This document shows, piece by piece, positions 31,607-40,375 of a stretch of DNA of 64,000 bases; position 1 is the first letter of the stretch; every line of letters starts with the position of its first letter. The stretch is from NCBI GenBank assembly GCA_016712315.1, contig JADJRG010000013.1, forward strand, positions 496,001-560,000, written 5' to 3'. A program made the translations under genes and the position numbers. Origin of the DNA: Nannocystis sp. GTDB taxonomy: Bacteria; Myxococcota_A; Polyangia; Nannocystales; Nannocystaceae. The notes under the pieces are model-generated. The model was not told where the DNA came from. It saw only the letters and a program-made list of their open reading frames with translations, and made no database searches.

Positions 31607-33115
31607 CTATTTTGTGCTCGTCTTCTTCTTCTGGAAGGGGTTGACCGGCTCGAGCGAGACGTCGCCGGGGCCGCTCGAGCTCTTGCCGGCCGGGCGCCTC
31701 TTCTTGCGCCTCAGGGCGCGTTCGATCGTTCGGTCGCGATCGGGAGTGAGCACCAACAGCTCGTCCTCGTAGCCGTCGGCGAGCAGCAGCAGCTCCCGCG
31801 GCGCGCCGTCGCGGGGGAGCGAGAGGCCGCCGGGCTCGTCGCTGCGGCCGAGGAGCTGCCCGCCCGCGCGATCGACCACGCGCGCGGCGGGCGTGATCTT
31901 CAGCTCGATCGTCACGGTGGCCGCGAGCTGGGGCGGCTCGGGCGCGGGCGCGGGAGCGAGCGCGGGCGCGGGCGCGAGCGCGAGCGGCGGCGGCGACGGC
32001 GGCGATCGATCAGGGGCGAGCCGCGCCGCGATCGCGACGAGCAAGAGCACACACGCGAGCGCAGCCAGGCCCGCCCAGAGGCCGAAGCGCCGCCCCGTGG
32101 GCGTCGGCGGCGGCTCGTCCGCGAACGCCATCGCGCGCCCGATGAAGGACGGAGCGGCGCGCTCCTCCGCGATCACCTGCACCGGCGCGGCGCCGCTGCC
32201 GACCGCGGCGATCGCCTCGGCCAGCTCGTCCATCGTCTGGAAGCGCAGCGCGGGGTCCTTCTGCAGGGCCTTGAGGACCACCGCCTCGGCGTCCGCGGGG
32301 ATCTCGGCGTCCGGCGCGAGGCGCCGCGGCGACGGCGGCGCGTCGAACATGTGCTGCTTCAAGAGGCCCATCGGCGAGTCGGCGACGAAGGGCGGGCGCC
32401 CGGTGAGCGCCTCGAAGAGCACGACGCCGAGCGCGTAGATGTCGCTGCGGGCGTCGACCTCGAGGCCCTCGGCCTGCTCGGGCGACATATACGCGGGTGT
32501 CCCAAAGACCATGCCGGCCTCGGTGAGCGCCCGCCCGTCGAGCGTCGCGCTGCGCACCTTGGCGATCCCAAAGTCGAGCACTTTTACGAAATCGCGATCG
32601 CCGCCGCGCTCGATCAAGAAGCAATTCTCGGGCTTGAGATCGCGGTGCACGATCCCCGCCGCGTGGGCGACCGCGAGCGCGCCGGCGATGTCCAGCGCGA
32701 TCTTGCGCGCGCGCGGCCACGGGAGCCTGCGCTCGCGCTGGAGGCGAGCGCAGAGATCCTCGCCCTCGAGCAGCTCCATCACCATGTAGGGGCCCTCGGC
32801 GGCGCGGCCGAAGTCGACGACCTCGATCACGTGCTCGTGGCGGATCTTGGAGACCGCCCGCGCCTCACGCAGGAAGCGCTCAGCGGCCTCGGGGTGCTGG
32901 AGCTGGCCCGCGTGCATCACCTTGACCGCGAAGAGCTTGCCGATCGTCACCTGCTCCGCCCGATACACCGCGGCCATACCGCCGACGCCGAGCTGCTTGA
33001 TGAGCCGGTAACGATCAGACAGCACCCGCCCCGCGAGCGCCTCCGGCTCGGCCTCTTCTTGGTCACCGGCTTGGTAGCGGCCGGTGGGAGCCTCGTGCGA
33101 TCGCTGCGGGTCCAT
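31607..33115 (-). CDS. Transmembrane Ser/Thr protein kinase
   Basis: Encodes 502 residues from ATG 33115. Kinase domain at about residues 38-300: LGVGGMAAVYRAEQ, AVKVMH, catalytic loop HRDLKPEN, VLDFGIAK and GTPAYMSPEQ. A membrane span near residues 340-360 (LWAGLAALACVLLLVAIA) leads to an Ala/Pro-rich stretch and a PEGA-like extracytoplasmic domain (ATVTIELKITPAARV...LLLLADGYEDELLVL). The C-terminus is strongly basic (RRKKRRPAGK...KKKTSTK). It is divergent from the TPR/membrane protein gene at 33178 with 62 bp between the starts; such kinase/TPR divergent pairs suggest a functional link. TACACT lies 13 nt before the start. Confidence 0.92.
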   Translation of the reverse strand: MDPQRSHEAPTGRYQAGDQEEAEPEALAGRVLSDRYRLIKQLGVGGMAAVYRAEQVTIGKLFAVKVMHAGQLQHPEAAERFLREARAVSKIRHEHVIEVVDFGRAAEGPYMVMELLEGEDLCARLQRERRLPWPRARKIALDIAGALAVAHAAGIVHRDLKPENCFLIERGGDRDFVKVLDFGIAKVRSATLDGRALTEAGMVFGTPAYMSPEQAEGLEVDARSDIYALGVVLFEALTGRPPFVADSPMGLLKQHMFDAPPSPRRLAPDAEIPADAEAVVLKALQKDPALRFQTMDELAEAIAAVGSGAAPVQVIAEERAAPSFIGRAMAFADEPPPTPTGRRFGLWAGLAALACVLLLVAIAARLAPDRSPPSPPPLALAPAPALAPAPAPEPPQLAATVTIELKITPAARVVDRAGGQLLGRSDEPGGLSLPRDGAPRELLLLADGYEDELLVLTPDRDRTIERALRRKKRRPAGKSSSGPGDVSLEPVNPFQKKKTSTK

Positions 33116-33165
33116 GCGCGCTCGCCGCAGTGTAGCCCAACGCGGCCCGCCTCGCGCCCCTGTGA

Positions 33166-33171
33166 TACCGT
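33166..33171 (+). promoter_or_regulatory. -10 hexamer TACCGT upstream of the TPR/membrane protein gene
   Basis: TACCGT ends 6 nt before ATG 33178, within the divergent intergenic region shared with the kinase gene. Confidence 0.4.
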
Positions 33172-33177
33172 CGATCG

Positions 33178-34119
33178 ATGGCGCGACGACGTGCATTGGC
33201 ACATCTGACAGCGGCGACGTTGGTTTGGCCGGCGCCCGCGCTCGCGGCACCGAGCCCCACCTCGAGCCGCCAGGTGTCGGCCCCGGTGGCGGTCGGCGAG
33301 CCTGATCCAGCGGCGACACCTGAGAGCGAGCTGGACAGCGCTGAGGCGCTCTATAACGCCGGAGAGCAGGCGTATTGGCTCGGCGACTTTCGCCTCGCGG
33401 TGGAGCTCTTCGAGGCCGCGTACACGCGCTCGGGCCTGCCGGCGCTGCTCTACAACGTCGGCCTCGCGACCATGCGCCGCTACGAGCTGACGCAAGATCC
33501 CGAGGATCTACGGCGAGCCCGCGCCGTCCTGACCAACTACGCGCAAGAGCTGATCAAGGATCCCGAGCTCCAACAGGCGGAGAACGTGCCTCGCTTGATC
33601 GCCCAGCTCGACGCGAAGCTCGCCGCGCTCGCCCAGCCCGAGCCCGTCCAGCCCGCCGCGCCCTCGAGCGCCATGCTCGCCGCGCCGGAGCGCTGCCAGT
33701 TGCCGCTCGAGGCGACGCCCGCCCGTGAGGATCGCCGCGCGGGCGCCGCGGTGATGACCGCGAGCGGGCTCGTCTTTGCGGGCGGCGTCGCGAGCGTGAT
33801 CGTCTTCGCGCTCAAAGGGCAGGGCTTCCAGCAGCAGCAGGAGCGGATCTTGGTCGACGCCGCGGCGCGCGGCTGCGGCGACGGCGACGCCAGCGCCGCC
33901 TGCGTGACCCTCGAGCAGGCCCGCCAGATCACCGTACAGAACGGCCAACGCGCCAACCTGCTCGCGGGCGGGCTCGGCGGCGGCCTGATGGCGATCGGCG
34001 CCGCGGGGATCGTCGTCGGCGCGGTGGTGTACAGCCGCCAGCCCCGCGCGGACCGCCTCGCGCTCACCCCATCCTTCACGCCCAGCGCCGGCGGGCTCAC
34101 CCTGTCCGGGCGCTTCTAG
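33178..34119 (+). CDS. Exported TPR-like protein with two C-terminal membrane segments
   Basis: Encodes 313 residues. A signal peptide with likely cleavage after ALA (LVWPAPALA/APSP) precedes a helical TPR-like region at about residues 53-150: ALYNAGEQAYWLGDFRLAVELFEAAYTRSG, LLYNVGLATMRRYE, and later repeats. Residues about 185-210 (GAAVMTASGLVFAGGVASVIVFAL) and 265-290 (GGLGGGLMAIGAAGIVVGAVVYS) are hydrophobic. The C-terminus PSAGGLTLSGRF ends in Phe, as outer-membrane proteins often do, and resembles the end of the protein at 20143-20679. It is a widespread type of uncharacterised myxobacterial protein found beside kinases; a role in kinase signalling or envelope scaffolding is inference. 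Confidence 0.75.
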   Translation: MARRRALAHLTAATLVWPAPALAAPSPTSSRQVSAPVAVGEPDPAATPESELDSAEALYNAGEQAYWLGDFRLAVELFEAAYTRSGLPALLYNVGLATMRRYELTQDPEDLRRARAVLTNYAQELIKDPELQQAENVPRLIAQLDAKLAALAQPEPVQPAAPSSAMLAAPERCQLPLEATPAREDRRAGAAVMTASGLVFAGGVASVIVFALKGQGFQQQQERILVDAAARGCGDGDASAACVTLEQARQITVQNGQRANLLAGGLGGGLMAIGAAGIVVGAVVYSRQPRADRLALTPSFTPSAGGLTLSGRF

Positions 34120-34154
34120 GCGCGCCGCTGGCCTCGCTCGGATCCGCCAAAAAA

Positions 34155-34583
34155 ATGCCCGCCACACGCCTCGCCATCGCCCTCCTCCTCGCGCTCGCCT
34201 GCAACAAGGGCGACGACGGCGCCGCCACCACCGACGCCTCCGCCACCTCGACCTCGACCTCGACCTCGACAACCGACACCACCACGGACACCACCGCGAC
34301 CTCAACCTCGACCAGCACGACCTCCACCGAGACCACTGGAGCGCCGATTCCACCTGCCTGCAAGGCCACAAGTGAGTGTCCTAAAGGACAGTTTTGTTTG
34401 AGCAAGCCCTGCGACCAGGTCATGGACGAGCCCGGCTGCGACGAGCTGCGCTGCTACCCCCAGTGCTCCTCCCCCTTCGACGACAGCGCCTTCTGGACCT
34501 GCGCCGACACCCAGGCCTGCTGCGGCATGTACCCCTGCATGGCCGGCCAGTGCACCGAGCGCTTCGACCCTACCGACGGCTGA
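34155..34583 (+). CDS. Small Cys-rich lipoprotein with Thr/Ser linker
   Basis: Encodes 142 residues. Signal MPATRLAIALLLALAC with lipobox LLALAC is followed by NKGDDGAATTD and about 45 residues of S/T/D repeats. The mature C-terminal domain of about 80 residues contains 12 Cys (PACKATSECPKGQFCLSKPC, CDELRCYPQC, WTCADTQACCGMYPCMAGQC), a compact disulphide-rich knot resembling small EGF/dickkopf-like folds. It may be a secreted toxin-like or adhesive module; I cannot assign a family. An A-run just before the ATG replaces the usual -10-plus-6 arrangement. Confidence 0.7.
   Translation: MPATRLAIALLLALACNKGDDGAATTDASATSTSTSTSTTDTTTDTTATSTSTSTTSTETTGAPIPPACKATSECPKGQFCLSKPCDQVMDEPGCDELRCYPQCSSPFDDSAFWTCADTQACCGMYPCMAGQCTERFDPTDG
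34245..34268 (+). repeat. Four tandem ACCTCG hexamers encoding Ser-Thr repeats
   Basis: Four perfect copies within the linker of the small Cys-rich lipoprotein gene; in-frame, so length changes are tolerated. Confidence 0.85.
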
Positions 34584-34643
34584 CGAGCCCCGCGCGCGGC
34601 CGCGACCGTTGCCTTCCTCGCCTGCATCGCAGACCATGCCGAG

Positions 34644-37600
34644 GTGGCCGCCGGATCGACCGATGACGACACCGAGCCGACCCGCCGAGACGCCGCCGCC
34701 GCGTCTCCGCCCAGCCCCGCGCCCGCCTCGGCCGCGCCGCATCCCCTCCAGATCGCCCACTACACCGTCCTCGGCGCGCTCGGCCGCGGCGCGATGGGCG
34801 TCGTCTACGCCGCCTACGACGACAAGCTCGATCGCAAGGTCGCGCTCAAGCTCCTCCACGCGGCGGGGGACGCCGGCACCGCAGGCCGCGCCCGCATGCT
34901 CCGCGAGGCGCAAGCCCTCGCCCGCGTCTCGCACCCGAACGTCGTCCAAGTCTACGAGGTCGGCGAGTACGACGGCCAGATCTACATCTCCATGGAGTTC
35001 GTCCGTGGCGTCACCCTCCGCCGCTGGCGCTCCGCCGCCCCCCGCACCTGGCGTGAAGCGCTCGCCATCTACCTCGAGGCAGGTCGTGGCCTCGCCGCCG
35101 CCCACGGCGCCGGCCTCGTCCACCGCGATTTTAAGCCCGACAACGTCATGCTCAGCGACGATGGCCGCGTCCGAGTCATGGACTTCGGCCTCGCCCGCAC
35201 CATCGACCGCGCCGACATCACCGCCGAAGCGACCCCCGCCAACGACCACCTGACCTCCTCCACGCTCACCGCCGTCGGCGCCGTGCTCGGCACGCCGGCC
35301 TACATGGCGCCGGAGCAGGTGCTCGGCAGCCCCGACGTCGGCGCCCCCGCCGATCAATTCGCCTTCTGCGTCGCCCTCTTTGAGGCCCTCTACGGCGCCC
35401 GTCCCTTCGCAGGCGCGGATCTCCGCGAGCTCGCCGCCAACATCACCCGCGGCAAGATCCGCGAGCCGCCGCGCGCCCGAGTCCCGCGCTGGCTGCGTCG
35501 CGCCGTCTACCGCGGCCTCATCGTCGACCCCGCCCGCCGCTGGCCCACCATGGCCGCCTTGCTCGCGCACATCGAGCGCGGCCTCGCCCTCGCCCGCCTG
35601 CGCGTCGCCGCCGCAGCCGCGCTCCTGCTCGCCCTCGTCGCCTTCGCCGGCTGGGGCCTCTACCGCGCCCAGCTCGCCGCCCGCGCCGACGCCTGCGAGC
35701 GCGCCGCCGACGAGCTCGACCCCGTATGGAGCGACGACGCGCGCGCGCGGTTACGAGCGTCTTTCACCGCCACCCAGCTGCCGAACGCCGCCGCGGACGC
35801 GGATCGCGTCGTCCAAGCCCTCGACCGCCACGCCCTCGCCTGGAGGCGCGCCCGCGCCGACGCCTGCCTCGACCACGAGCGCAGCGACGACGACCCCGCC
35901 GCCACCGCGGACACCTACGACCGCGCCCTCTGGTGCCTCGAAGAGCGGCGCGTCGAGCTCGAGTCGTTCATCGCCGAGCTCGCCGTCGTCGATCGCGCCC
36001 TGATCCAGAAGGCCGTGCCCGCCGCCGCTGGCCTCGACCCGATCGCCTGCGCCGAGCGCGCCGCCCTCGCCCGCCTCGGGCTCCCTCCGCCCGACACCCG
36101 CGACGAGGCGCGAGCGATCCGCGGCCTGCTCGCCCGCAGCGGCAACCTCCACGCCGCCGGCAAGTTCGCCGAGGCCGTCGAGCTCGCCCGCGAAGCGCTC
36201 GTACGAGCACAAACTATCGAGTGGCCCCCCCTCGTCGCCGCCGCCCACCTGCGGATCGGCCTCACCACTGATCGCCTCGGCGGCTTCGCCGACGCCGCGC
36301 TTGACCTCGAGGAGGCCGGCTTCGCCGCCATGCGAGCCGGCGCCCTCGGCCTCGCCGCCGACGCCACCACCGCCCTCATCACCCTCGTAGGCCAGCGCCT
36401 CGCCCGCTTCGACGACGGCCGCCGCTGGGCCCGCCTCGCCGAGCTGGCGATCCACGCCCTGGAGCCCGAGCCGGGCCTGCGCACCGCCTCGCACCACCTC
36501 GGCCTCGCCGTCGTCCGCGCCTTGACCGGCGATCTCGCCGGCGCGAAGGAGCTCCAGCGCCGCGCCCTCGCCATCCAAGAGCGTCACCTCGGACCCGACC
36601 ACCTCCACATCGCCTCTACCCTCCAGAACATCGCCCTCACCGAGATGAACCTCGCCGCCTACCCCGCGGCGCTCGCCGCCATCGAGCGCTCCTTGGCGAT
36701 CCGCGAGGCCGTGCTCGGCCCCGACCACAGCGACGTCGCCCGCGCCTTGACCGTCCACGGCCTCGTGCTCCGGCGCATGGGCGACTACCCCGGCGCCCTC
36801 GCCCTCCAGCAGCGCGCCGCCGAGGTGACTGAGCGGGCCCTCGGCCCCGAGCACCCCGACCTCGCGGTGATCCTCACCAACCTCGCCAACATTCACCTCC
36901 TCATGGGCGCCATGGATCAGGTCCGCGGCCTGCACGCGCGCGCCCTCGCGATCCGCGAGGCGACCCTCGGCCCCGAGCACCCCGAGGTCGCCGCCAGCCT
37001 CAGCAACCTCGCGATCGCCCACCAGGCCACCGGCGATCTCGCCGGCGCCCGCGACCTCCACCTCCGCGCCCTCGCCCTGCGCGAGCGAGCCTTCGGCCCC
37101 GACCACCCCGAAGTCGGCAACAGCCTCACCAACCTCGGCGGCGCGGAGCTCGGCCTCGGCGCCTTTGATCGCGCCCGTACACACCTCGCGCGCGCCCTCA
37201 TCATCCTCGAGGCCACACGCGGCCCTGACCACCCTGACCTCGTCGGCGTGCTCGTCAACCTCGGCACCGCCGACCACGCCGCCGGCCGCCGCGCCGCCGC
37301 GCTGCCTCGCTTTCGCCGCGCGATCGAGATCATCGAACGAGCCCAAGGCCCCGAGCACCCCAGCCTCGAAGAACCCCTGCAATCCCTCGCGCGGGCCCTC
37401 CTCGAGATGGGGCGCCACGAGGAGGCCATCCCCATCGCTGCCCGCGCCGTCGCCTCGATCGACGCCCGCGGCGCCGCCGCCACGCTCGACGCCGCCGCCG
37501 CCCGGATCACCCTCGCGCACGCCTTATGGGACGCGCCGAAGAAGGCCGGCCGCGATCGCGAGCGCGCCCGCGCTCTCGCCCTCCAGGCCCGCGTCGAGCT

Positions 37601-37667
37601 CCACAGCGCCCCTGGCGGCGAGTCCGAGCTCGCCGCCCTAGAGCGCTGGCTCGCGAAGCGGCGCTGA
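34644..37667 (+). CDS. Ser/Thr protein kinase with C-terminal TPR repeats (paralogue)
   Basis: Encodes 1007 residues from GTG 34644; no better in-frame start is visible upstream. Kinase domain at about residues 33-300: LGRGAMGVVYAAYDDKLDRKVALK, HRDFKPDN, VMDFGLAR, GTPAYMAPEQ. A membrane span near residues 320-340 (VAAAAALLLALVAFAGWGLY) is followed by a linker and about eight kinesin-light-chain-type TPRs (for example LGPDHLHIASTLQNIALTEM, LGPEHPDLAVILTNLANIH, FGPDHPEVGNSLTNLGGAEL). It is a paralogue of 23726-26719, with the same HRDFKPDN catalytic loop. An insert in the activation loop (HLTSSTLTAVGAVLG) is longer than in its paralogue. Substrates unknown. Confidence 0.92.
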   Translation: MAAGSTDDDTEPTRRDAAAASPPSPAPASAAPHPLQIAHYTVLGALGRGAMGVVYAAYDDKLDRKVALKLLHAAGDAGTAGRARMLREAQALARVSHPNVVQVYEVGEYDGQIYISMEFVRGVTLRRWRSAAPRTWREALAIYLEAGRGLAAAHGAGLVHRDFKPDNVMLSDDGRVRVMDFGLARTIDRADITAEATPANDHLTSSTLTAVGAVLGTPAYMAPEQVLGSPDVGAPADQFAFCVALFEALYGARPFAGADLRELAANITRGKIREPPRARVPRWLRRAVYRGLIVDPARRWPTMAALLAHIERGLALARLRVAAAAALLLALVAFAGWGLYRAQLAARADACERAADELDPVWSDDARARLRASFTATQLPNAAADADRVVQALDRHALAWRRARADACLDHERSDDDPAATADTYDRALWCLEERRVELESFIAELAVVDRALIQKAVPAAAGLDPIACAERAALARLGLPPPDTRDEARAIRGLLARSGNLHAAGKFAEAVELAREALVRAQTIEWPPLVAAAHLRIGLTTDRLGGFADAALDLEEAGFAAMRAGALGLAADATTALITLVGQRLARFDDGRRWARLAELAIHALEPEPGLRTASHHLGLAVVRALTGDLAGAKELQRRALAIQERHLGPDHLHIASTLQNIALTEMNLAAYPAALAAIERSLAIREAVLGPDHSDVARALTVHGLVLRRMGDYPGALALQQRAAEVTERALGPEHPDLAVILTNLANIHLLMGAMDQVRGLHARALAIREATLGPEHPEVAASLSNLAIAHQATGDLAGARDLHLRALALRERAFGPDHPEVGNSLTNLGGAELGLGAFDRARTHLARALIILEATRGPDHPDLVGVLVNLGTADHAAGRRAAALPRFRRAIEIIERAQGPEHPSLEEPLQSLARALLEMGRHEEAIPIAARAVASIDARGAAATLDAAAARITLAHALWDAPKKAGRDRERARALALQARVELHSAPGGESELAALERWLAKRR

Positions 37668-37677
37668 CCCGACGCGC

Positions 37678-38367
37678 CTACTCCGCGATCACCAGCTCGA
37701 CCGCGGCGCCGGGGAACGTGAAGGGCGCGCTGAGCGTCACCATCTCCCCGAGCGACTCACTCGCGGGGCCGTCCGGGAAGCACCAACCCTGCTCGTTGGG
37801 GGTGCAGGTGCACTCGGCGCACGCGCCCGCTGGGCCGTAGTCGATCCGCGCCTCGTACTCGCCGGCCGCGGCGTCCGCCCAGCGCCCACACAAGGGGGAG
37901 CCTTGGCAGCTCGCGCACTCGGAGGGGAGCGGCATCCGCGGGAAGTGTTGACCGCTCCACGAGGTCTCGTACACGCCACCTGGCGCGATGTAGAGCGGCC
38001 ACAGCTCCGGGCCATTATCCGTACAGGACACCTCGCAGGTGCTTTTGTAGGAGGTGCAGGGGAAGTCGCACGCCGTCGGCGCCGTGACGAGGGAAACGGC
38101 GCCGCCCGCCGGCACGATCTGGATCACCTGGTGGAGGTTATCCCCGCTGCGCGGGTAGCTATAGCGGACCCAGATCCCTGCGCCTGTGGTGTTGCGGAGG
38201 ACCACCGGCACTTGATCCTCGGACGCGGGCCGCCCGCCCGAGAAGAGATCCTCACAGACCCCGCTGGTCTCCCCCTCGGTTTCAGTGCTCCCGCCGTTAC
38301 AAGCGCCGAGCGAGGCCGCGCTCAGGCACAAAAAGACGGCCCCCAATGGCCCCAAAGCGTTGAACAT
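37678..38367 (-). CDS. Predicted lipoprotein, unknown function
   Basis: Encodes 229 residues from ATG 38367, placed 5 nt after a TAGAAT -10. Signal MFNALGPLGAVFLCLSAASLGAC has lipobox SLGAC, then NGGSTETEGETSG. The mature part is Cys-rich and beta-like (VVLRNTTGAGIWVRYSYP, DFPCTSYKSTCEVSCTDNGPELW, ECASCQGSPLCGRW), with about twelve Cys. I do not recognise a family. It faces the kinase-TPR gene tail-to-tail, 10 bp away, with no obvious terminator between. Confidence 0.7.
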   Translation of the reverse strand: MFNALGPLGAVFLCLSAASLGACNGGSTETEGETSGVCEDLFSGGRPASEDQVPVVLRNTTGAGIWVRYSYPRSGDNLHQVIQIVPAGGAVSLVTAPTACDFPCTSYKSTCEVSCTDNGPELWPLYIAPGGVYETSWSGQHFPRMPLPSECASCQGSPLCGRWADAAAGEYEARIDYGPAGACAECTCTPNEQGWCFPDGPASESLGEMVTLSAPFTFPGAAVELVIAE

Positions 38368-38372
38368 GCCCG

Positions 38373-38403
38373 ATTCTAGCAGAGCAGAGCCGCGGACCAT
38401 CAA
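38373..38403 (-). promoter_or_regulatory. Promoter TTGATG-N19-TAGAAT upstream of lipoprotein gene
   Basis: On the minus strand TTGATG (38403-38398) precedes TAGAAT (38378-38373) by 19 bp; the ATG at 38367 follows after 5 nt, so the transcript would be leaderless. Confidence 0.5.
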
Positions 38404-38431
38404 GACGATCCGCGGCGCGGGACCGCGCAGC

Positions 38432-39073
38432 CTACGGCTTCAGCAGCTTAAACGCGTGGCCCCACGAGTTGTGCAGGAACCCCGAGATGCACCAGAGCTG
38501 GCAAAGCGGCTCGATCGCCCGCGCCGACTTCACCCCGCCCATATCCTCCGAGTCCCAACCGAAGAGCTCGAGGATCCCCTGCACCGTCGCCTTCGCGTCC
38601 TTGTCGTCGCCGCAGATGAACATCGTCGGCCGCCCGCCGGGCAGGCTCGGGTTCACCATCAGCGCGTTGCCCACGCACGAGAACGACTTCACGAAGCGGG
38701 CCGTCGGCGCCAGCGCTTGCAGCCGCTCCATCAGCGACTCGTTCGGGCCTGTAAAAAATTGCAGCACGCCGTCGACCGGCGGCCCGCCGATCGGGTTGCA
38801 CGCGTCGATCACCACCTTGCCCGCGAGCGCCTCGCCAGCCAGCCCCACCGCGTCCGCCGCGACCCCGCCGCCGACCGCCAGCACCACGATCTCCCCGAAC
38901 GCCGCCGCCGCCTGCATCGTACCTTCGGCGATCCCGTTCGCGGCTGACCAATCGGCCAGCTTATCGCCGGAGCGGCTGCCGATCATCACCTCGTAGCCGT
39001 GGCGCTTGAAGCCCGCCGCGAGGACCTTTCCGACGTCACCAGACCCGAGCACACCGACTTTTTTCGCTTGCAT
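38432..39073 (-). CDS. NADP-binding oxidoreductase of the F420-reductase/F420_oxidored family
   Basis: Encodes 213 residues from ATG 39073, with AGGAG 7 nt upstream; a GTG directly before it is an alternative. The N-terminal Rossmann loop VGVLGSGDVGKVLAAGF and GSRSGDK (NADP-type Arg after strand two) match NADPH:F420 reductase-like and 'NAD(P)-binding, coenzyme F420-dependent' proteins. VIDACNPIGG, FVKSFSCVGNALM and FICGDDKDAK...ILELFGWDSEDMGGVKSARAIEPL are characteristic of that family. Many bacterial members use NADP only; whether F420 is involved here is unknown. It lies just downstream on the same strand from cfa but 120 bp away. Confidence 0.85.
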   Translation of the reverse strand: MQAKKVGVLGSGDVGKVLAAGFKRHGYEVMIGSRSGDKLADWSAANGIAEGTMQAAAAFGEIVVLAVGGGVAADAVGLAGEALAGKVVIDACNPIGGPPVDGVLQFFTGPNESLMERLQALAPTARFVKSFSCVGNALMVNPSLPGGRPTMFICGDDKDAKATVQGILELFGWDSEDMGGVKSARAIEPLCQLWCISGFLHNSWGHAFKLLKP

Positions 39074-39193
39074 CACGATCTCCTCGCGCCGCTAAAGATC
39101 GGCGCGAGGCGGACTCTAGCAGCCCTACCGGCCCGCCTGACCTGTCGCTCATCGCCCCCACCGCACCCGCGATAACGAGCGCGAGCGCGGCGC

Positions 39194-40318
39194 TCAGCTC
39201 TTGCGGCAGTCGGGCTGCACCCGCCCGGTGCGGGTCAGCACCAAGTGGAAGAGCTGCCCGTCGCGGCACCTCGACGCCCCAGCCGCCGCCAGCAGGTAGA
39301 ACTTCCACATCTTATAGAAGCGATCGTCGTAGCGGGCGCTGCGCAGCTCAGGCCACGCCGCGTCGAAGTTGCGCCACCACGCCATCAGCGTGTGATAGTA
39401 GTCCGCGCCGAGGTTGTGGAGGTCTTCGAGCACGAAGAGCCCCTCGATCGCCTTACCGAGCTGCGCGAGCGAGGGCGCGCACGCGTTCGGGAAGATGTAC
39501 TTTTCAATGAACGGGATCCCGTGGCGGCGGCTCACGTTGTTCGCGATCGTGTGCACCAGCGCCACCCCCTCCGGCTTCAGGCAGCGATGGATCACCTCCA
39601 TCATCGTCCGGTGGTTCTTGTAGCCGATGTGCTCCGCCATGCCGATCGACACCACCGCGTCGTAGCTGCCCGTCATGTCGCGGTAGTCGCCCAGAATGAA
39701 TTCTACCGACAGCCCCTTCCACATCTCCTTCGCCAGCGCCACCTGCTCCTTCGACACGGACACCCCGCGCACCTGGCAGCCGTAGCGCTCCGCCGCGAAC
39801 GCCGCGAAGCCGCCCCAGCCGCAGCCGAGGTCGAGGACCTTCATACCCGGCTGTAGCCCCACCTTGCGGCAGATCAGGTCCAGCTTCGCCTCTTGCGCCT
39901 CCTCGAGCGTCTTCGCCTCGCGCCAGTAGCCGCAGGTATAGACCATGCGCTTGTCGAGCATGCGCTGGTACAGATCGTTGCCGAGGTCGTAGTGCACCTG
40001 GGCGACCTCGTACGCGCGCGAGCGGCTCTGGAGGTTCAGCAGCAGCGCCCGCAGCGGCAGCCCCCAGCGCCGCCAGTCGCCTTGGATCACGTGCTTAAAG
40101 TTCGCCCGCACGATCCGGTCGATGAACTCCTCGAGCGCCGGCACATCCCACCAGCCGTCCATGTACGACTCACCCAGCCCCATCGACGCCTGCCGCAGCA
40201 GGCGCTCGTAGAAGCGCGGATCATGGACCTGGATGTCCCACGGCTCGGGACCTCCCACGGTGATCCCCGCGCCAGAGAGCAGCTCACGAACGATGTCTTC
40301 GGCTCGACCTTGCTTCAT
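39194..40318 (-). CDS. cfa: Cyclopropane-fatty-acyl-phospholipid synthase
   Basis: Encodes 374 residues, close to E. coli Cfa (382). The enzyme transfers a methylene from S-adenosylmethionine to the double bond of unsaturated acyl chains in membrane phospholipids. Signature sequence is strong: SMGLGESYMDGWWD, QVHYDLGNDLYQRMLD, the SAM motif VLDLGCGWGGFAAFAAERYG, VSVSKEQVALAKE, SIGMAEHIGYKNHRTMMEV, and YIFPNACAPS. It is a cytoplasmic, peripheral membrane enzyme typical of stationary-phase or stress lipid remodelling. The C-terminal RCRDGQLFHLVLTR corresponds to the end of the family. Confidence 0.96.
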   Translation of the reverse strand: MKQGRAEDIVRELLSGAGITVGGPEPWDIQVHDPRFYERLLRQASMGLGESYMDGWWDVPALEEFIDRIVRANFKHVIQGDWRRWGLPLRALLLNLQSRSRAYEVAQVHYDLGNDLYQRMLDKRMVYTCGYWREAKTLEEAQEAKLDLICRKVGLQPGMKVLDLGCGWGGFAAFAAERYGCQVRGVSVSKEQVALAKEMWKGLSVEFILGDYRDMTGSYDAVVSIGMAEHIGYKNHRTMMEVIHRCLKPEGVALVHTIANNVSRRHGIPFIEKYIFPNACAPSLAQLGKAIEGLFVLEDLHNLGADYYHTLMAWWRNFDAAWPELRSARYDDRFYKMWKFYLLAAAGASRCRDGQLFHLVLTRTGRVQPDCRKS

Positions 40319-40375
40319 CGGTAAGGCGCCGGAGAGTCGCCTGCCCCTGCCCTCAGGTCAAGGCGCCTCAGCCGC

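Noticed and set aside
35751..37520. A 589-residue open frame on the minus strand opposite the kinase-TPR gene
   Set aside because: Gly/Glu/Ala/Val mirror of the TPR coding sequence with no independent signal.
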